From: Tritrichomonas musculus
Taxonomy: Eukaryota > Parabasalia > Tritrichomonadida > Tritrichomonadidae
Reading direction: 5' to 3'
Length of the DNA: 64,000 bases
Assembly: GCA_039105265.1 (NCBI GenBank)
Contig: JAPFFF010000004.1
Location: forward strand, 5,208,001 to 5,272,000
The first letter of the stretch is position 1, and each line of letters starts with the position of its first letter. The notes beneath the pieces were generated by a model. It saw nothing but the letters and a program-made list of their open reading frames with translations. It searched no databases and was not told the DNA's origin. Both the position numbers and the translations under genes were made by a program. Of the stretch, positions 19,401-29,302 are shown piece by piece.

Positions 19401-20348
19401 GGAATGCATGTTATTCAAGACATTAAGAAATCAATTCACTATTTTACACTTGCTGCAAGTCAACATTATCCACAAGCACAATATTATCTTGCTCTCATTT
19501 ATTATTTTAGTGAATATGTTGCACGTGATGTTAATAAAGCAATTCATTATTTTTCACTTGCTGCAAATAATAATCATCCAGAGGCGCAATTGGATCTAGG
19601 AATATTATATTATATGCAAAAAGATATCAAAAAAGGCATATATTATATCATGCTTTCATCAAAAAATGGAAACAAACAAGCAAATTTCTCTCATGGATTT
19701 TTACTTCATGAAGGAAAAAATATTAAGAAAAACCTAGAAGATGCAATTCATTTATATAAAGAAGCATCTTCATTCAACAATCAATACGCAAAAAACAATC
19801 TTGGAATTATTTATAAAAACGGTTGTGATGAAATCCAACAGAATAGTGGCAAAGCTATTGAATATTTTAGAGAAGCAATTCATCAAAAAAATGATATCTT
19901 ATCAATGTACAACTTGGCACACTTGTATATCTATGATGAAGAAATCAAACTTGATTTTAGCAGAACAGTTGGATTGTTGATCAAATCTGCTAATAATTTT
20001 CATCATTCAATGGTTTTACTGTGCTTATTGTTGATTAAACATTGTGGGTTTGATATCGAAATCATCAAACAAAAAATAAATGAACATATAAATCATAACA
20101 ATGATTTTACAGCAAAATTATGCCAAATGATCTCTGGCCTTGAATTATTTAATACGACAAACTTCGACTTTTTGTATGAGTCATATAGAAAAAAAGTTTT
20201 TTTATATAACATTTTATTGGCTCCTATTCCATCAACTGATCTCCAAAATATTGATGGAAATGATATTAGACAAAAATATTCAAATATTAAAGATATTTCT
20301 TCTGAATTTTATAATGGATTCGGATATCTCGATGATAACAATTTTTAA
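16413..20348 (+). CDS. Protein kinase with C-terminal Sel1-like repeat solenoid
   Basis: This 1,311-residue protein has an ATG start. Residues 1-185 form an unassigned N-terminal region. The kinase domain, about 190-410, has a glycine loop GFGGAF, VAIK lysine in CVIKRP (about 214), catalytic loop YRDLKPDN (about 299), IDFDR in place of DFG, and APE in IAPEVAD. Catalytic residues are therefore present and activity is plausible. From about residue 450 there are about 20 repeats of about 36 residues with the pattern AxxNLGxIYYEGKYIxxDINKAIHYFSLAAxQN, the Sel1-like (SLR/TPR-related) fold used for protein binding. One repeat, near 18110, is shortened. The repeats are close in sequence, suggesting recent tandem expansion. 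The natural inference is a signalling protein whose solenoid chooses partners. I cannot name a pathway. Confidence 0.93.
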   Translation: MIENFLNLNEILQMPQVKTNKTLIKEIVQNYNFIHISKNSKLEEKERQIIIQNIKESEILIFDKSETLNTKKKDKYLIIGFENTIIIVDESSSSLITSINPEISAFYLYDNKDENFNQEIENLTKAFNIIKGSKSLILLWSLITPCISGYLIKKGYLQRNKYRIERYIKDLDNNEKPQNISQDEYVDLRMTGFGGAFNCALIYHIKQNELCVIKRPYENDRETPKLLKREGENYSKIKHPLLPKFYGKVKDTNCIIIEFINGHTLKFINKLELTFNDKINIVFELMLIIKYFHDNKMIYRDLKPDNVIIDVNKTVVLIDFDRLIEIEITDTDTTLDLGSNFIAPEVADLKKFSYKSDIYSLGKMIEYVMNSEKYESTQSDEYLKIKELWNKCLNETPEKRPSISHLIKEFTEKYQSKIQFELLSAKYIEHFVYFDMINEIVKKKNQSETHFSLGFLYYEGIYVQQDIDKAIHYFSLSANQNHIKAQFNLGIIYYNGDHVQQNIVKAINYLSQAADSNHPVAQFNLATIYYDGKYIQKDIDKAIHYFSLAAKQNHPDSLLNLGIIYYNIQQDINKAIHYFSIAANQNHPKALFNLGTIYYEGKYITRDINKAIYYYSMASDLNDEEAQLNLGFIYYKGQYVPRDINKSIHYFQLAAKQNIIVAQVNLGVIYYEGKLIERDMNKAIHYFSLAANQNDLQTQMNLGAIYYEGKLIERDINKAIHYFTLASNQNSPKAQYYLGIVYCDGKYLMRDINKAIHYFSLAAKKNHVEAQFQLGFIYSEGQYISRDINQAIYYYSLAANQNHKNAQFNIGTIYYEGKHIQQNINKAIHYFSLAAKQNHLKAQFNLGVIFSDGKYVTLDIEKAIYYYSIAADQNHPEAQINLGFLYYKGKFIPRDINKAIHYFSLAATQNYPHAKFILGDIFYHGIYVARDINKAIYYYSMAANQNHPNAQANLGHIYYDGKYISKDINKSIHYFTLAANQNFLSAQLNLAIIFYEGMHVIQDIKKSIHYFTLAASQHYPQAQYYLALIYYFSEYVARDVNKAIHYFSLAANNNHPEAQLDLGILYYMQKDIKKGIYYIMLSSKNGNKQANFSHGFLLHEGKNIKKNLEDAIHLYKEASSFNNQYAKNNLGIIYKNGCDEIQQNSGKAIEYFREAIHQKNDILSMYNLAHLYIYDEEIKLDFSRTVGLLIKSANNFHHSMVLLCLLLIKHCGFDIEIIKQKINEHINHNNDFTAKLCQMISGLELFNTTNFDFLYESYRKKVFLYNILLAPIPSTDLQNIDGNDIRQKYSNIKDISSEFYNGFGYLDDNNF

Positions 20349-20538
20349 GCGATTTAAAATTAATAAAATTTAATTTTAAAATCATAAAATAAAAATTATG
20401 AAATTAATTGTATATTTTAATATTAGAAAAAAAATATTTTTTTTCTAATATGAATTCTATTAAAAATTGCTGTATTTGATGAGAAATATTATATATATTA
20501 TATATAATTTTTAAAAAAAGAATAAAAAAAATTTTATA
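20349..20538. other. Short 3' intergenic
   Basis: AT-rich sequence between the kinase-Sel1 gene and the mariner-like element. Nothing recognisable. Confidence 0.4.
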
Positions 20539-20583
20539 GATGGTGGACATAATTATGTTTTTGGGACATAATCATGTTTGCTC
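20539..20583. repeat. Left terminal inverted repeat of mariner-like element
   Basis: About 45 bases partner with 21953-21997 in inverse. It contains two tandem copies of a GGACATAATnATGTTT motif. Confidence 0.65.
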
Positions 20584-21952
20584 AACTTTTTGAATGGTAC
20601 ACAAAAATAAAACACATTTTTCTCAATACTTTTTAAAGATAATTTGATAATATTATATTCTTTATTAATGTATTTTATGTACATCATTATTTAATTAAAT
20701 GAGCTATTATATTTGTGATTGATATGAAATTTTGCCATTAATGTAAAAAAAAGTCAAAATGCTTATTTTATTCTCAATAATTGAAACTTGGGATTTAATA
20801 ATAATATCATTAATTCATAATAAGTAATGATATAATTTTGTCAGATAATTGATATCTAAAAACTTTCATATAAGAAAAATTTGATGCACAAAATAAAGTT
20901 AAAAATCATATCACTTTTTTGTTTTTTTCCAATAAAAAATAAAAACTTTTAAATTTTTATTTAAATATTTGATATAATGCATATAGTATAATGATATTGA
21001 AAGAATAAAATTGGCGGTTCTACTCAAGATCTATTACCTTAATGAAAAAGAGTAACTTCTGAAATAACTTAAAAAGACTTTCAATTTTAGACATTGAGAA
21101 ATTATTTTCATTATTTTAATAGTTCTTCTATACTTACCTAATATTTATTGATTAATTGCTATTTTTAATGCTATTATAATAGAAAAAATAAAAAAGTGAA
21201 ATTTGTATATTTCTTAGAAAAACCTGAAATCTTGATGGGCAACAATGATTTTTAGAGGATTAATAATATATTTCATTGTATGTGTTATCAAATAATGTAA
21301 TTCTGAAATCATATCAATTATGCATGAGTGATTTATGAATGATTTTGAATGAAAAAAAGAAAAATGAAATTTTTCCAAGATTGATTCTTTTTCAACCATA
21401 TTATTATATTTAATATATTATATGCATCATATAGATGATTAATACTGCATCTAATTTGAAATAAAATAAACTCATTTTTCAAAATTAGTAATTTTGTATG
21501 AATGATTTCTGTCATATTTTGAAAACACTTTTTCTTTTTATATAATTATTATTTCAATAAATTTTTTTCTAAAATATAATATATACATTATATTCTAAAA
21601 TAATAACTATGTTAGAGCAAATTAAAACAACCTTTTTTTTATGGTAAAAGCATGAAATGTGATATGAAATGAGTTTTTTGAGTAGTGAAATGAAAATGAA
21701 ACCATTTTTTCTAATTATCTATTTTATTTCAATAAATAATAATGATACATTTTAATTATAGATGAAAAGTAAATTATAATTTTTTTCAAATAATAAAAAA
21801 ATATTCAGAAATTAAAAATTCGATATCATATTTATGATCAAATTTAGTTTGATAAAAGTGAATGAAAATCGGGGAATAGAATGTATCCAATATGATATTA
21901 ATTGTTCTACAATTGTTTTTTTAAAAGTCCAATTTGAATATATAGAAATGAT

Positions 21953-21997
21953 GTGAAAACATAATTATGTCTCCAAAACAGAATTATGTCCACCAAC
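21953..21997. repeat. Right terminal inverted repeat of mariner-like element
   Basis: Inverse partner of 20539-20583. It ends at CCACCAAC and is followed by TA. Confidence 0.65.
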
Positions 21998-21999
21998 TA

Positions 22000-22357
22000 T
22001 ATTTTTTTTAAATTTTTTTTTCATGTTTTTAAGATATTAAATAAATAAACAATTCTATAAATACCAGTATTTTTATTTTGAGAAAACTTATTGAATTTTT
22101 GTATCAGAAACATTGAGTACACACTTAAATAATGTTAAAAATAATTTTAGCAAATATATGACTACAGTATAGTCACTACACTTTTTACATATAATATATG
22201 AAATTTTTTTTTTTTTTTTTAATGAAATCAAGAACAAATAAAATCTAGAGAATTATTTTTATTTAATAAATTTTGTTTTTCAATAACTTCTTCATGACAA
22301 TATTTTTCGTCATATCAATGGGCCTTTCTCATAAAATAATAACAAAAAATCATTTAA
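22000..22357. other. Intergenic / possible remnant 3' exon
   Basis: Mostly homopolymer and AT-rich. On the minus strand around 22235-22310 there is an open stretch of about 29 codons reading YDEKYCHEEVIEKQNLL, with a stop. It could be a last piece of the ankyrin array's gene or chance; I do not call it a gene. Confidence 0.3.
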
Positions 22358-25300
22358 TTAATTCACAAAAATTTTATAAATAAAATATGAAATTTCATTT
22401 CTTAATTTTGTATCAATATCTTTATGCTTCAATAAAAGCTCGACTGTTTTAATATTATCTTTTTGAACAGCTATATCTAATGCTGTTTTTTGAAATATAA
22501 ATAAAAACTGTTTGATAAGAAAAAATATTTAAAATGCATTTTGGAATTACATTAGAAATATTCATTTTAAAACAGAATGAAAAATTTTATTTTAAATTTG
22601 ATTAAAAAAAAATCAATAAGAATATGATTTAAATATATGATATTAAAATTTTATAAAAAATCAATTATGGAAATGAAATAAATTTAATTTATATAAAATG
22701 TAATGAAATATCTGGTTTCAAATTGTGTTAAAAAATAAATATTTTGAATTACATGAAAAATCATGAAAAAAATATCATTCAAAAAACTTAATTTATAATT
22801 GTATTTGAATAATTATGGATTAATTGTATAAATAAATTATTACTCTGAATTGAATTAAAATATAACTTGAAATTGAATTAATTGATAATACTGAAATTGA
22901 ATTAAAAAAAATAATTTGAAACAGTATTGAAAATAATATTGCCAATTGATTTAATATTGACATCAATGTCTGATTGCTCTAATAAAAGTTTAATGATTTC
23001 AATATTTCCTTTCTCAACTGATATATGCAATGCTGCTTTAATAATTATAAATGTTGAATTTCATGCAAATCATATAAATGAAACTACATAAATGATAATG
23101 TTACAAATTGAATAAAAAATATTTAAATAAAAATTTTATATAAACAGATAAACAAATTTCATTAATAAAAAATAAATTAAAACTTTATCAAAATATATTC
23201 GCTGAAATTTCATTAAACATAAATATCAAACAAAATGAAACCATTTGCTTTAAATGCTATAAATTTAACATGAAAAAATTTTTTCATTAAAAAAATTAAA
23301 AAGGAAATTGAATGAATAAAAAAGATTTTGAAATGAAATTGAATAAATTAATTTAAATGCAATCAAATATAAAAATTGAAATTGATTTAACATTGGAGTC
23401 AATTTCTGGTTTTGCCAATAAAAGTTTTATTATTTCAATATTTTCTTTTACAATTGACATATATAAAGCTGTCTTATTAATTGTGATATTAAAAATTTCA
23501 TTCAATTCAATTTTTGAAATTTCATTAAATAATGATTTTAATTTTATTAAATCTGATAATTTAAAATTTTATTAAAACATATTTAATTATTGAAATATAA
23601 TTTAATAATAAGTTTTAAATGTGATAAATAATTATTTTTTTTTTAAATTTCCATATTATGAATACTATAGATTTAAAATTTTATTAAATATCATAATAAA
23701 ATATAAGTATAAATATACTAAATTGAAAACATTATGAAATAATATATTACAATCTTATAAAATATGGGCTTTTAAATGTAATTAAAAAAATTATGAAATT
23801 ATGTTAAAAAATTAATCGGGAATGAGATGAAATAATTCATTGGAAATGGAATAAAAAGAAGTTTTAGAGATGCTATTTGAATATTAAATTATAAATTGAT
23901 TTAATATTGATATCAATATCTGGTCTTCCAAATAAAAGCTTAATGATTTCAATATTTCCTTTTTCAATCGATATATGTAAGGCTGTCATATTAAATGATA
24001 TAATTGAATTTCATTAAATTTATTTATGTGAAATTTCACAAACAAATATGACTTGGAATTATATAAATATATAATAATATTAAATTTTATAAATTTTTTT
24101 TTTTAAATTGTATTAAATTTATTTTTATGAACTTTCCAATAAAAACCACCTAATTTTAATATCGTTAAAATATAAAATAATCGAAATTTCATTTATATAT
24201 ATGCATTTGAAATGTAATAAATAGATTTTTTAGAAATATAATTAAAATAGGCTTAGAAATATAATTTAATCAATGATATTAAATGGTGTTAATTTTATAT
24301 AATTAAAATTCCATGTGGTTTTATATTAAATAATTATATTTCAAATGTAATAAAATTATTTTGCTTGAAATCATATGAAATGATTTGATTGAAATGCTAT
24401 TAATTAATATGTTTGAAATTGAATTGAATAGAATTATTTAAAATGTAATAAGAAAAGATGGGCTTGAAATTGATTTGACATTAATTCCAATTTCTGGTCG
24501 TGCCAATAAAAGACGTACAATTTCAACATATTCATTTTCAACTGAAATATGCAATGCAGTTTGATAAATTACTAATATAAATTTTATGAAAAAAAATTAT
24601 TTCAAATTATATTAAATATACCTATTTTGAATATAAAAATATATAATTTTAAATATTATAAAAATAATGATATTTTTAATGTTATTATTTGTAAAATTAT
24701 AAATGCCATAAAAACAATGATTTAAAAATTTCATAAAAATAATTTTTTTAAATCACATACAAACAATATATTAAAATTTTATTGAAAATAAGAATTTTTA
24801 AATTTTATAAAAATTATTTGAAATGATATTAATATTTAAATTTGAAATAGATTGGATATTAACATTAATTTCTGGTCGTGCCAATAAAAGATGAACAATA
24901 TCTATATTTCCTTTTCGAACTGCATAATTTAATGCTGTTTCATTAAAATATAATATTAATTTCATTTAATTATTCAATTGAAATCCAATAAAATATTTTA
25001 TTTTAACCGTATAAAATATGAGCTTGAATTTGATTCAAAATATAAAAGAAATTTTATTGAAAATTAAATGCTTTTAAATATTTTTATAATTAATATCAAT
25101 TTTTTCATTTGTTAATAAAAATTTGACGATCTCAATATTTTCTTTCTCTATTGCATTATATAATGCAGTTGTATAAATATTTTTTTTTTTTTTAATTTTA
25201 TCTAAAAAACAAATTTTAAATAATATCAAAATAATAATTTTGAAATCATATTTGAAATGATATTTTAAATGATATTTAATTAATTAACTATAAATTTTAT

Positions 25301-26468
25301 AAAGCTTTGAGTTTTAATTTTATTGAAATTTTTTTTAAATTTCATTTCAAAAAATAATTGAATTTCATTGAAATTATTTTTTGAATGTAATTGAATAAAT
25401 ATTTTGGAATGTAATTGGAAAATCAATTAAAAAATTGTATAAAAAAATATTTTAAATTGTATTAAACAAATTGATTGTCAATTCTATTAAATAATTTATT
25501 TTGAATTATATTGAAAAAATTAATTTGAATCTTATTAAATAGATTTTAGAAAATTGTATGATATAAACCAATTTAAATATATATACTATTAATATCAAGA
25601 TTAACATTCGTCATTAAAAGTTTAATAATTTCAATATTTTCTTTCTCGACAGCAGCATGCAACGAAGTTTTATAAATAAAAATCGTTTTAAAACCATATT
25701 AAAATAATTAATATAGAATTATATGTAAAAATAGATCATGAATTGTATCCAAATAAATTATTTATAATATTATTAAATAAATTAATTTAAAACATTATTT
25801 TGAAGAGAAAAAATTAAAAATTCCATAAATAATTTGATATTTAAATTTTATTTAATTTTGTTTTAAAAATATAATTAAAATATTAGAATAAAATTGTATT
25901 TAAATATAAATGATTCAGAATATTAATAATATTTGTATCAATTTCATTGTTTGACATTAAAAGTTTTACTATTTCTATATTTTCTTTTTCTATTGCTATC
26001 ATTAAAGCTGTTTTATTAAATTATATTCAGACTTCGTTTAAATTTTTTACACTGAATTTCATCAAAATATTTGTTTTTTAAAACTCCATTTAAATTATAA
26101 ATCATGGAACATCATATAAAATTTGAATAAAAAATTCTATTTAAATTTTAATTTTTTAAAAATCTCATTTATATAATTAATCTGAAATATAATTGAAATA
26201 CTTGTTTTTGAACACTATTTAAAAAAATCTTTTTGAATCATATTGAACAATTTTACTTAGAATATGATAAAAATAAAGTGATTTTGAATTCTATTAATTA
26301 AATATGATTTGAAATCATATAAATTTTAATTTTATTTAGAACTATATTAATAATAACTTGTTTTAAAATACTAAGAACATTAATATTAAGACCTTCATTT
26401 GACATTAAAAGTTTGATGATATCAATATTTTCTTTTTCAATTGCAATCAACAAAGGTGTTCGATTAAA
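22358..26468 (-). other. Ten isolated ankyrin-repeat coding islands, probable continuation of the DUF3447 gene at 26765-28048
   Basis: Ten islands each encode one complete ankyrin repeat of the pattern F-N-x-T-A-L-H-I-A-(I/V)-E-K-x-N-I-E-I-I-K-L-L. In transcription order they lie at 26370-26468, 25922-26020, 25582-25680, 25086-25181, 24843-24950, 24462-24572, 23888-23995, 23377-23481, 22938-23045 and 22358-22495. The last ends in a natural stop. All ten are free of in-frame stops and differ much at third positions while keeping the ankyrin consensus. Start-to-start spacing is irregular, about 240-575 bases. Spacers are AT-rich and contain stops in all frames. Joined edge to edge, the islands would make a continuous ankyrin solenoid. 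They could be one-repeat exons between introns, or an old tandem array eroding. I saw no shared GTATGT-type donor or ACTAACACACAG-type acceptor, so splicing is unproven. Confidence 0.7.
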
Positions 26469-26764
26469 ATACTATTATCAATTTCATTTAAATCTTTTAT
26501 TTTAAAATGTAATGAAAATAATTTATTTGTAATTGTATTTAAAAAAAGAATAATTTGGAACGTAGTCAAAAAAAAACTAATTTAGAATTACATACAAAAA
26601 TATTTATTTAAATGTAATTTAAATTCAATTTGAATTTCATCTCTCTTGTTATTTAAATAATTTATTTTGAATTTCATTAAAGTTATATATTCAAAATTTT
26701 ATATAATAAAATAAATTTGAATTTCATTAAACAAGAAATTGATTTGAATTATATAAAAAAATTC

Positions 26765-28048
26765 TTAATTGAAAATTTTATAAATATTTTTTTTTTTGAA
26801 AATTACTATTTCATTTATATTAGTATTTTCATCTTTAAGGAGAATTTCAACAAGTGGACAATAATCATACTCGCACAAATGATAAAATGATTTCTTAATG
26901 AATTTATTTTGTATAAAATTGAAATTATAATATTTTAGAGCTTGAATGAAAATGCTTTGTTCTTTATCTTCTGCATTTTGCATGTAATTGTTAATAAAAT
27001 AATTTGCGAGATCATTATGATGACATTTAATTGATTCAATAATATACATATAACACTCATTATTACCAAATTTAACATTTAATTCTTCAAGAAGATGAAT
27101 CAATTCAGCATTATTACCATGAATTGCAAACATCCATAAAGATGGCAATAAATCTACATTATTCATTCTTAAATAATTAAATATTTGAATTGATCCAAAG
27201 AATGCAGCATATTCAATTAATGAAATTCTTTCTTTTTTATTGTTTTGATTATTATTGAAAAATGGATTAAAACGCTTATTTGATTCTTGATTTTTAAATT
27301 GAGTGAATTTCTTGATTAAAAATGAATTTGTTTCATAATTTGAAAAATCAATGGTCGATCTAGGCGATAAGTTGATTTTATTGACATATGCAATAAATTC
27401 TTCAACCAAATCTTTTTCAATTAATTCACAAATATAACTGTCATTTTGACCGTTTTTTCTTTTTTCATAAAATTTTTCTGGCAATTCATTCTTTAGTTCT
27501 TCAATCCATTTATTTGACAAATTATTTTGGTCTTGATTATTTAAATTATTCCAATTGTTCCTTGAATTATTTTCTTTTTTAACCTCAATTTTTGGAAACC
27601 ACTTTTCGTTCATAAAAGGTCGAATTTCAGGTGAAAAATATTGAGGATATTTCATTTTGACATATTTATCAGATGTCAATTTTTTAACTATATATTCATC
27701 AATGGTTATAATTTTTTCTTCAATGAGATATAGCAGAATTCTTTTGTTACTCACAAAAATATTGAAAATTTGTGAATTTGAAAAAAATTTTTGGATATCG
27801 TCTTTGTAAAATGTCAAAATTGCTTCGATTTTGCCGTAAAAATTGGAACTACAATGGTGATTGTTTGCTATTCTTACGAGTAAATGTAATAATGATTCGA
27901 GTTCATAATGACTTTCATAAAATTTAAGATCTTGAAATTTTGAAGTTAAAAATTGTAAATCTGCTCCGGAATTACTTTCATCATTAAGAAATTCTAGAAG
28001 AAATTCTTGAATACTCTTCATTTTCTTTAAGTATTTCATTGAACTCAT
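26765..28048 (-). CDS. DUF3447/ankyrin-like protein (5' part of a longer ankyrin gene)
   Basis: The frame stays open upstream to a TTG, but the first ATG is at 28048 (MSSMKYLKKMKSIQEF), with an initiator-like TCATA 12 bases before it, so I start there (427 residues). The N-terminal all-helical region contains RIANNHH and KRILLYLIEEK. It is followed by the DUF3447 signature EYAAFFGSIQIFNYLR ... SLWMFAIHGNNAELIHLL ... IIESIKCHHNDLANYF, an ankyrin-like domain greatly expanded in trichomonads. A first ankyrin repeat (YCPLVEILLKDENTNINE) is cut off at the stop. The next repeats lie as islands downstream (22358-26468), so this stop may be inside an intron. The role is unknown; partner binding through ankyrin repeats is expected. 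The same N-terminal architecture occurs in the BspA fusion at 32892-35021 and in the MULE transposases. Confidence 0.85.
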   Translation of the reverse strand: MSSMKYLKKMKSIQEFLLEFLNDESNSGADLQFLTSKFQDLKFYESHYELESLLHLLVRIANNHHCSSNFYGKIEAILTFYKDDIQKFFSNSQIFNIFVSNKRILLYLIEEKIITIDEYIVKKLTSDKYVKMKYPQYFSPEIRPFMNEKWFPKIEVKKENNSRNNWNNLNNQDQNNLSNKWIEELKNELPEKFYEKRKNGQNDSYICELIEKDLVEEFIAYVNKINLSPRSTIDFSNYETNSFLIKKFTQFKNQESNKRFNPFFNNNQNNKKERISLIEYAAFFGSIQIFNYLRMNNVDLLPSLWMFAIHGNNAELIHLLEELNVKFGNNECYMYIIESIKCHHNDLANYFINNYMQNAEDKEQSIFIQALKYYNFNFIQNKFIKKSFYHLCEYDYCPLVEILLKDENTNINEIVIFKKKNIYKIFN

Positions 28049-28059
28049 ATTAAATATTT

Positions 28060-28064
28060 TATGA
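28060..28064 (-). promoter_or_regulatory. Initiator-like TCATA
   Basis: On the minus strand, TCATA lies 12 bases before the ATG at 28048 and fits the TCAYW initiator pattern. It supports the ATG chosen for the DUF3447 gene. Confidence 0.45.
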
Positions 28065-28145
28065 TAGGTCGCAGGTTTTAAGTTTGGGCAGTTTTTCAAA
28101 ACCTAAATAATATTTGTTTATTAAAATTTTTTTCTAAAAATGAAA

Positions 28146-28215
28146 TCGCTGGTAGTGTAATGGTATCATGTAGGATTGTCGTTCCTGTGACCCGGGTCCG
28201 ATTCCCGGCCAGCGA
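28146..28215 (+). tRNA. tRNA-Asp (anticodon GTC)
   Basis: Acceptor strands TCGCTGG and CCAGCGA pair perfectly. The anticodon stem TAGGA/TCCTG (one T-G pair) encloses loop TTGTCGT, giving anticodon GTC. The T arm is CCGGG-TCCGATT-CCCGG, with an internal B-box-like GGTCCGATTCC. The gene is 70 bases, intronless, with no encoded CCA, and is followed at once by a T-run of about 10 that would terminate RNA polymerase III. It lies divergently, 98 bases from the DUF3447 gene start. Confidence 0.95.
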
Positions 28216-28216
28216 G

Positions 28217-28226
28217 TTTTTTTTTT
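28217..28226 (+). terminator. Pol III T-run after tRNA-Asp
   Basis: A run of T's begins two bases after the tRNA 3' end, the usual RNA polymerase III stop. Confidence 0.7.
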
Positions 28227-28835
28227 TAATTTATTTAATCAATATTGGAATATGAAAAAAAAAATGAAGGATTTCATAATTTTTATAAAAAAATTGAAAT
28301 ATAGAGAATTATTTTAAAATAATAGCTGAAAACACTTTAATAATCGTATGAAATTAAAGTTATATCATTTTCATAAGACTAAAAGTGCTTATATCAATCA
28401 GTGGAGAGGTATGATTAATTATTAAATATGGAACCATAACTCAATTAAAATAAAAAATGAAAGTTTGATATAGAATATGATTTATTCATAACAATAATTA
28501 TTTTGAAATATGCCGATTCAATTCCATTCAAAACTTCCAAATTGTATCTAAAAATTTTTTTTAATATTGAATTTATATCTTGTTATAAGAAATATTAATT
28601 TGATAAAAACTGAGATAATAATGCATAAAATACATATATAAAAACAATAAATATGATAAATAATTGTTTTGTTTTTTCGCCAGCCATAAAATTTTCGAAT
28701 GCCGGCATCTAAAAAAATTTTAATTGAATACAAAACTCAATTTTGAATTGACATTCAATATTTCAATATCCAAAAAATTTTTTTTTATGAATTTTGTTTG
28801 ATCATAAAAATTGATTTCATTTGTATTTTAGTCCT
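28227..28835. other. Intergenic, AT-rich
   Basis: I see no convincing gene. A 61-codon minus-strand frame at 28548-28733 is hydrophobic low complexity and is not supported. Confidence 0.35.
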
Positions 28836-28840
28836 TCATA
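28836..28840 (+). promoter_or_regulatory. Initiator-like TCATA
   Basis: TCATA directly abuts the ATG at 28841, the typical trichomonad spacing. It is one reason to believe the short ORF that follows. Confidence 0.45.
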
Positions 28841-29302
28841 ATGATGAAATCAAAGAGTAATATTGGACCAGGAAGAAGATCAAATCATTTACCACGTTTC
28901 AAGGCAATCATATGGAAAGAAGAAAACAATTTTGTTGTTTTCGATATTAAAAGCAATCGAAAACTAAAAGAAAGTGATGGAATAATAGTTCCAATAAAAA
29001 ATGAATATAATGAAACAATAAATCAAGAAGAAACAAATTCAATGCCCCATACATTAGTTGATACTTCAATCGATTGCTTCAATTATGAGAATCAATTTCA
29101 AAACGAAAGTCTAAATTCTAATCAATACCAAGATATAGCAGAATTAAATGAATTTAGCTTTGATTATTGCAATACTTATGTTGAAGATATCAATTTTAAT
29201 GAAGAATTTAATTTTGATGATTCAGATTTCATGGTTTTTAATGAAAAAGAACATTTCAATCCACCAGAACAAAATGAAACCGACTATTCGACATTCTTTT
29301 GA
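28841..29302 (+). CDS. Small acidic protein of unknown function
   Basis: A 153-residue ORF. The basic N-terminus (MMKSKSNIGPGRRSNHLPRF) is followed by a short beta-rich stretch (KAIIWKEENNFVVFDI), then an Asn/Glu/Phe/Asp-rich tail with repeated FNxE and FDDSD motifs. I do not recognise it. Codon use looks coding, with a stop-free frame in an AT-rich background and a TCATA initiator-like site at the ATG. A short basic head with an acidic aromatic tail could be a transcription-activation-like protein, but that is speculation. Confidence 0.6.
   Translation: MMKSKSNIGPGRRSNHLPRFKAIIWKEENNFVVFDIKSNRKLKESDGIIVPIKNEYNETINQEETNSMPHTLVDTSIDCFNYENQFQNESLNSNQYQDIAELNEFSFDYCNTYVEDINFNEEFNFDDSDFMVFNEKEHFNPPEQNETDYSTFF

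Larger units (their letters stand above)
20539..21997. mobile_element. Decayed mariner-like (TA-target) DNA transposon
   Basis: The left end, GATGGTGGACATAATTATG at 20539, is matched in inverse by the right end at 21997, which reads GTTGGTGGACATAATTCTG on the minus strand. Similarity extends over about 45 bases with a few mismatches and a one-base indel. TA lies directly outside each end (20537-20538 and 21998-21999), the target duplication of Tc1/mariner elements. The length of 1,459 bp fits a full-length mariner. No intact transposase is present; the best fragments are two overlapping minus-strand frames around 21214-21515, which I could not match to a DD34D-type domain. Each terminal repeat contains a direct repeat of GGACATAATTATGTTT-like sequence, possibly transposase binding sites. 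Confidence 0.65.

Noticed and set aside
22358-26468. CRISPR-like array of spaced repeats
   Set aside because: The repeats are ankyrin codons with variable third positions and irregular spacing of 240-575 bases in a eukaryotic sequence. There are no identical short direct repeats.
22358-26468. Canonical Trichomonas introns between ankyrin islands
   Set aside because: I looked for GTATGT-type donors and ACTAACACACAG-type acceptors at the island edges and found none shared. The ACAG seen at several starts is part of Thr-Ala codons and is missing from four islands.
28548-28733. Possible small membrane protein of 61 residues
   Set aside because: No ATG-linked initiator, hydrophobic composition expected from AT-rich DNA, and no recognisable motif.
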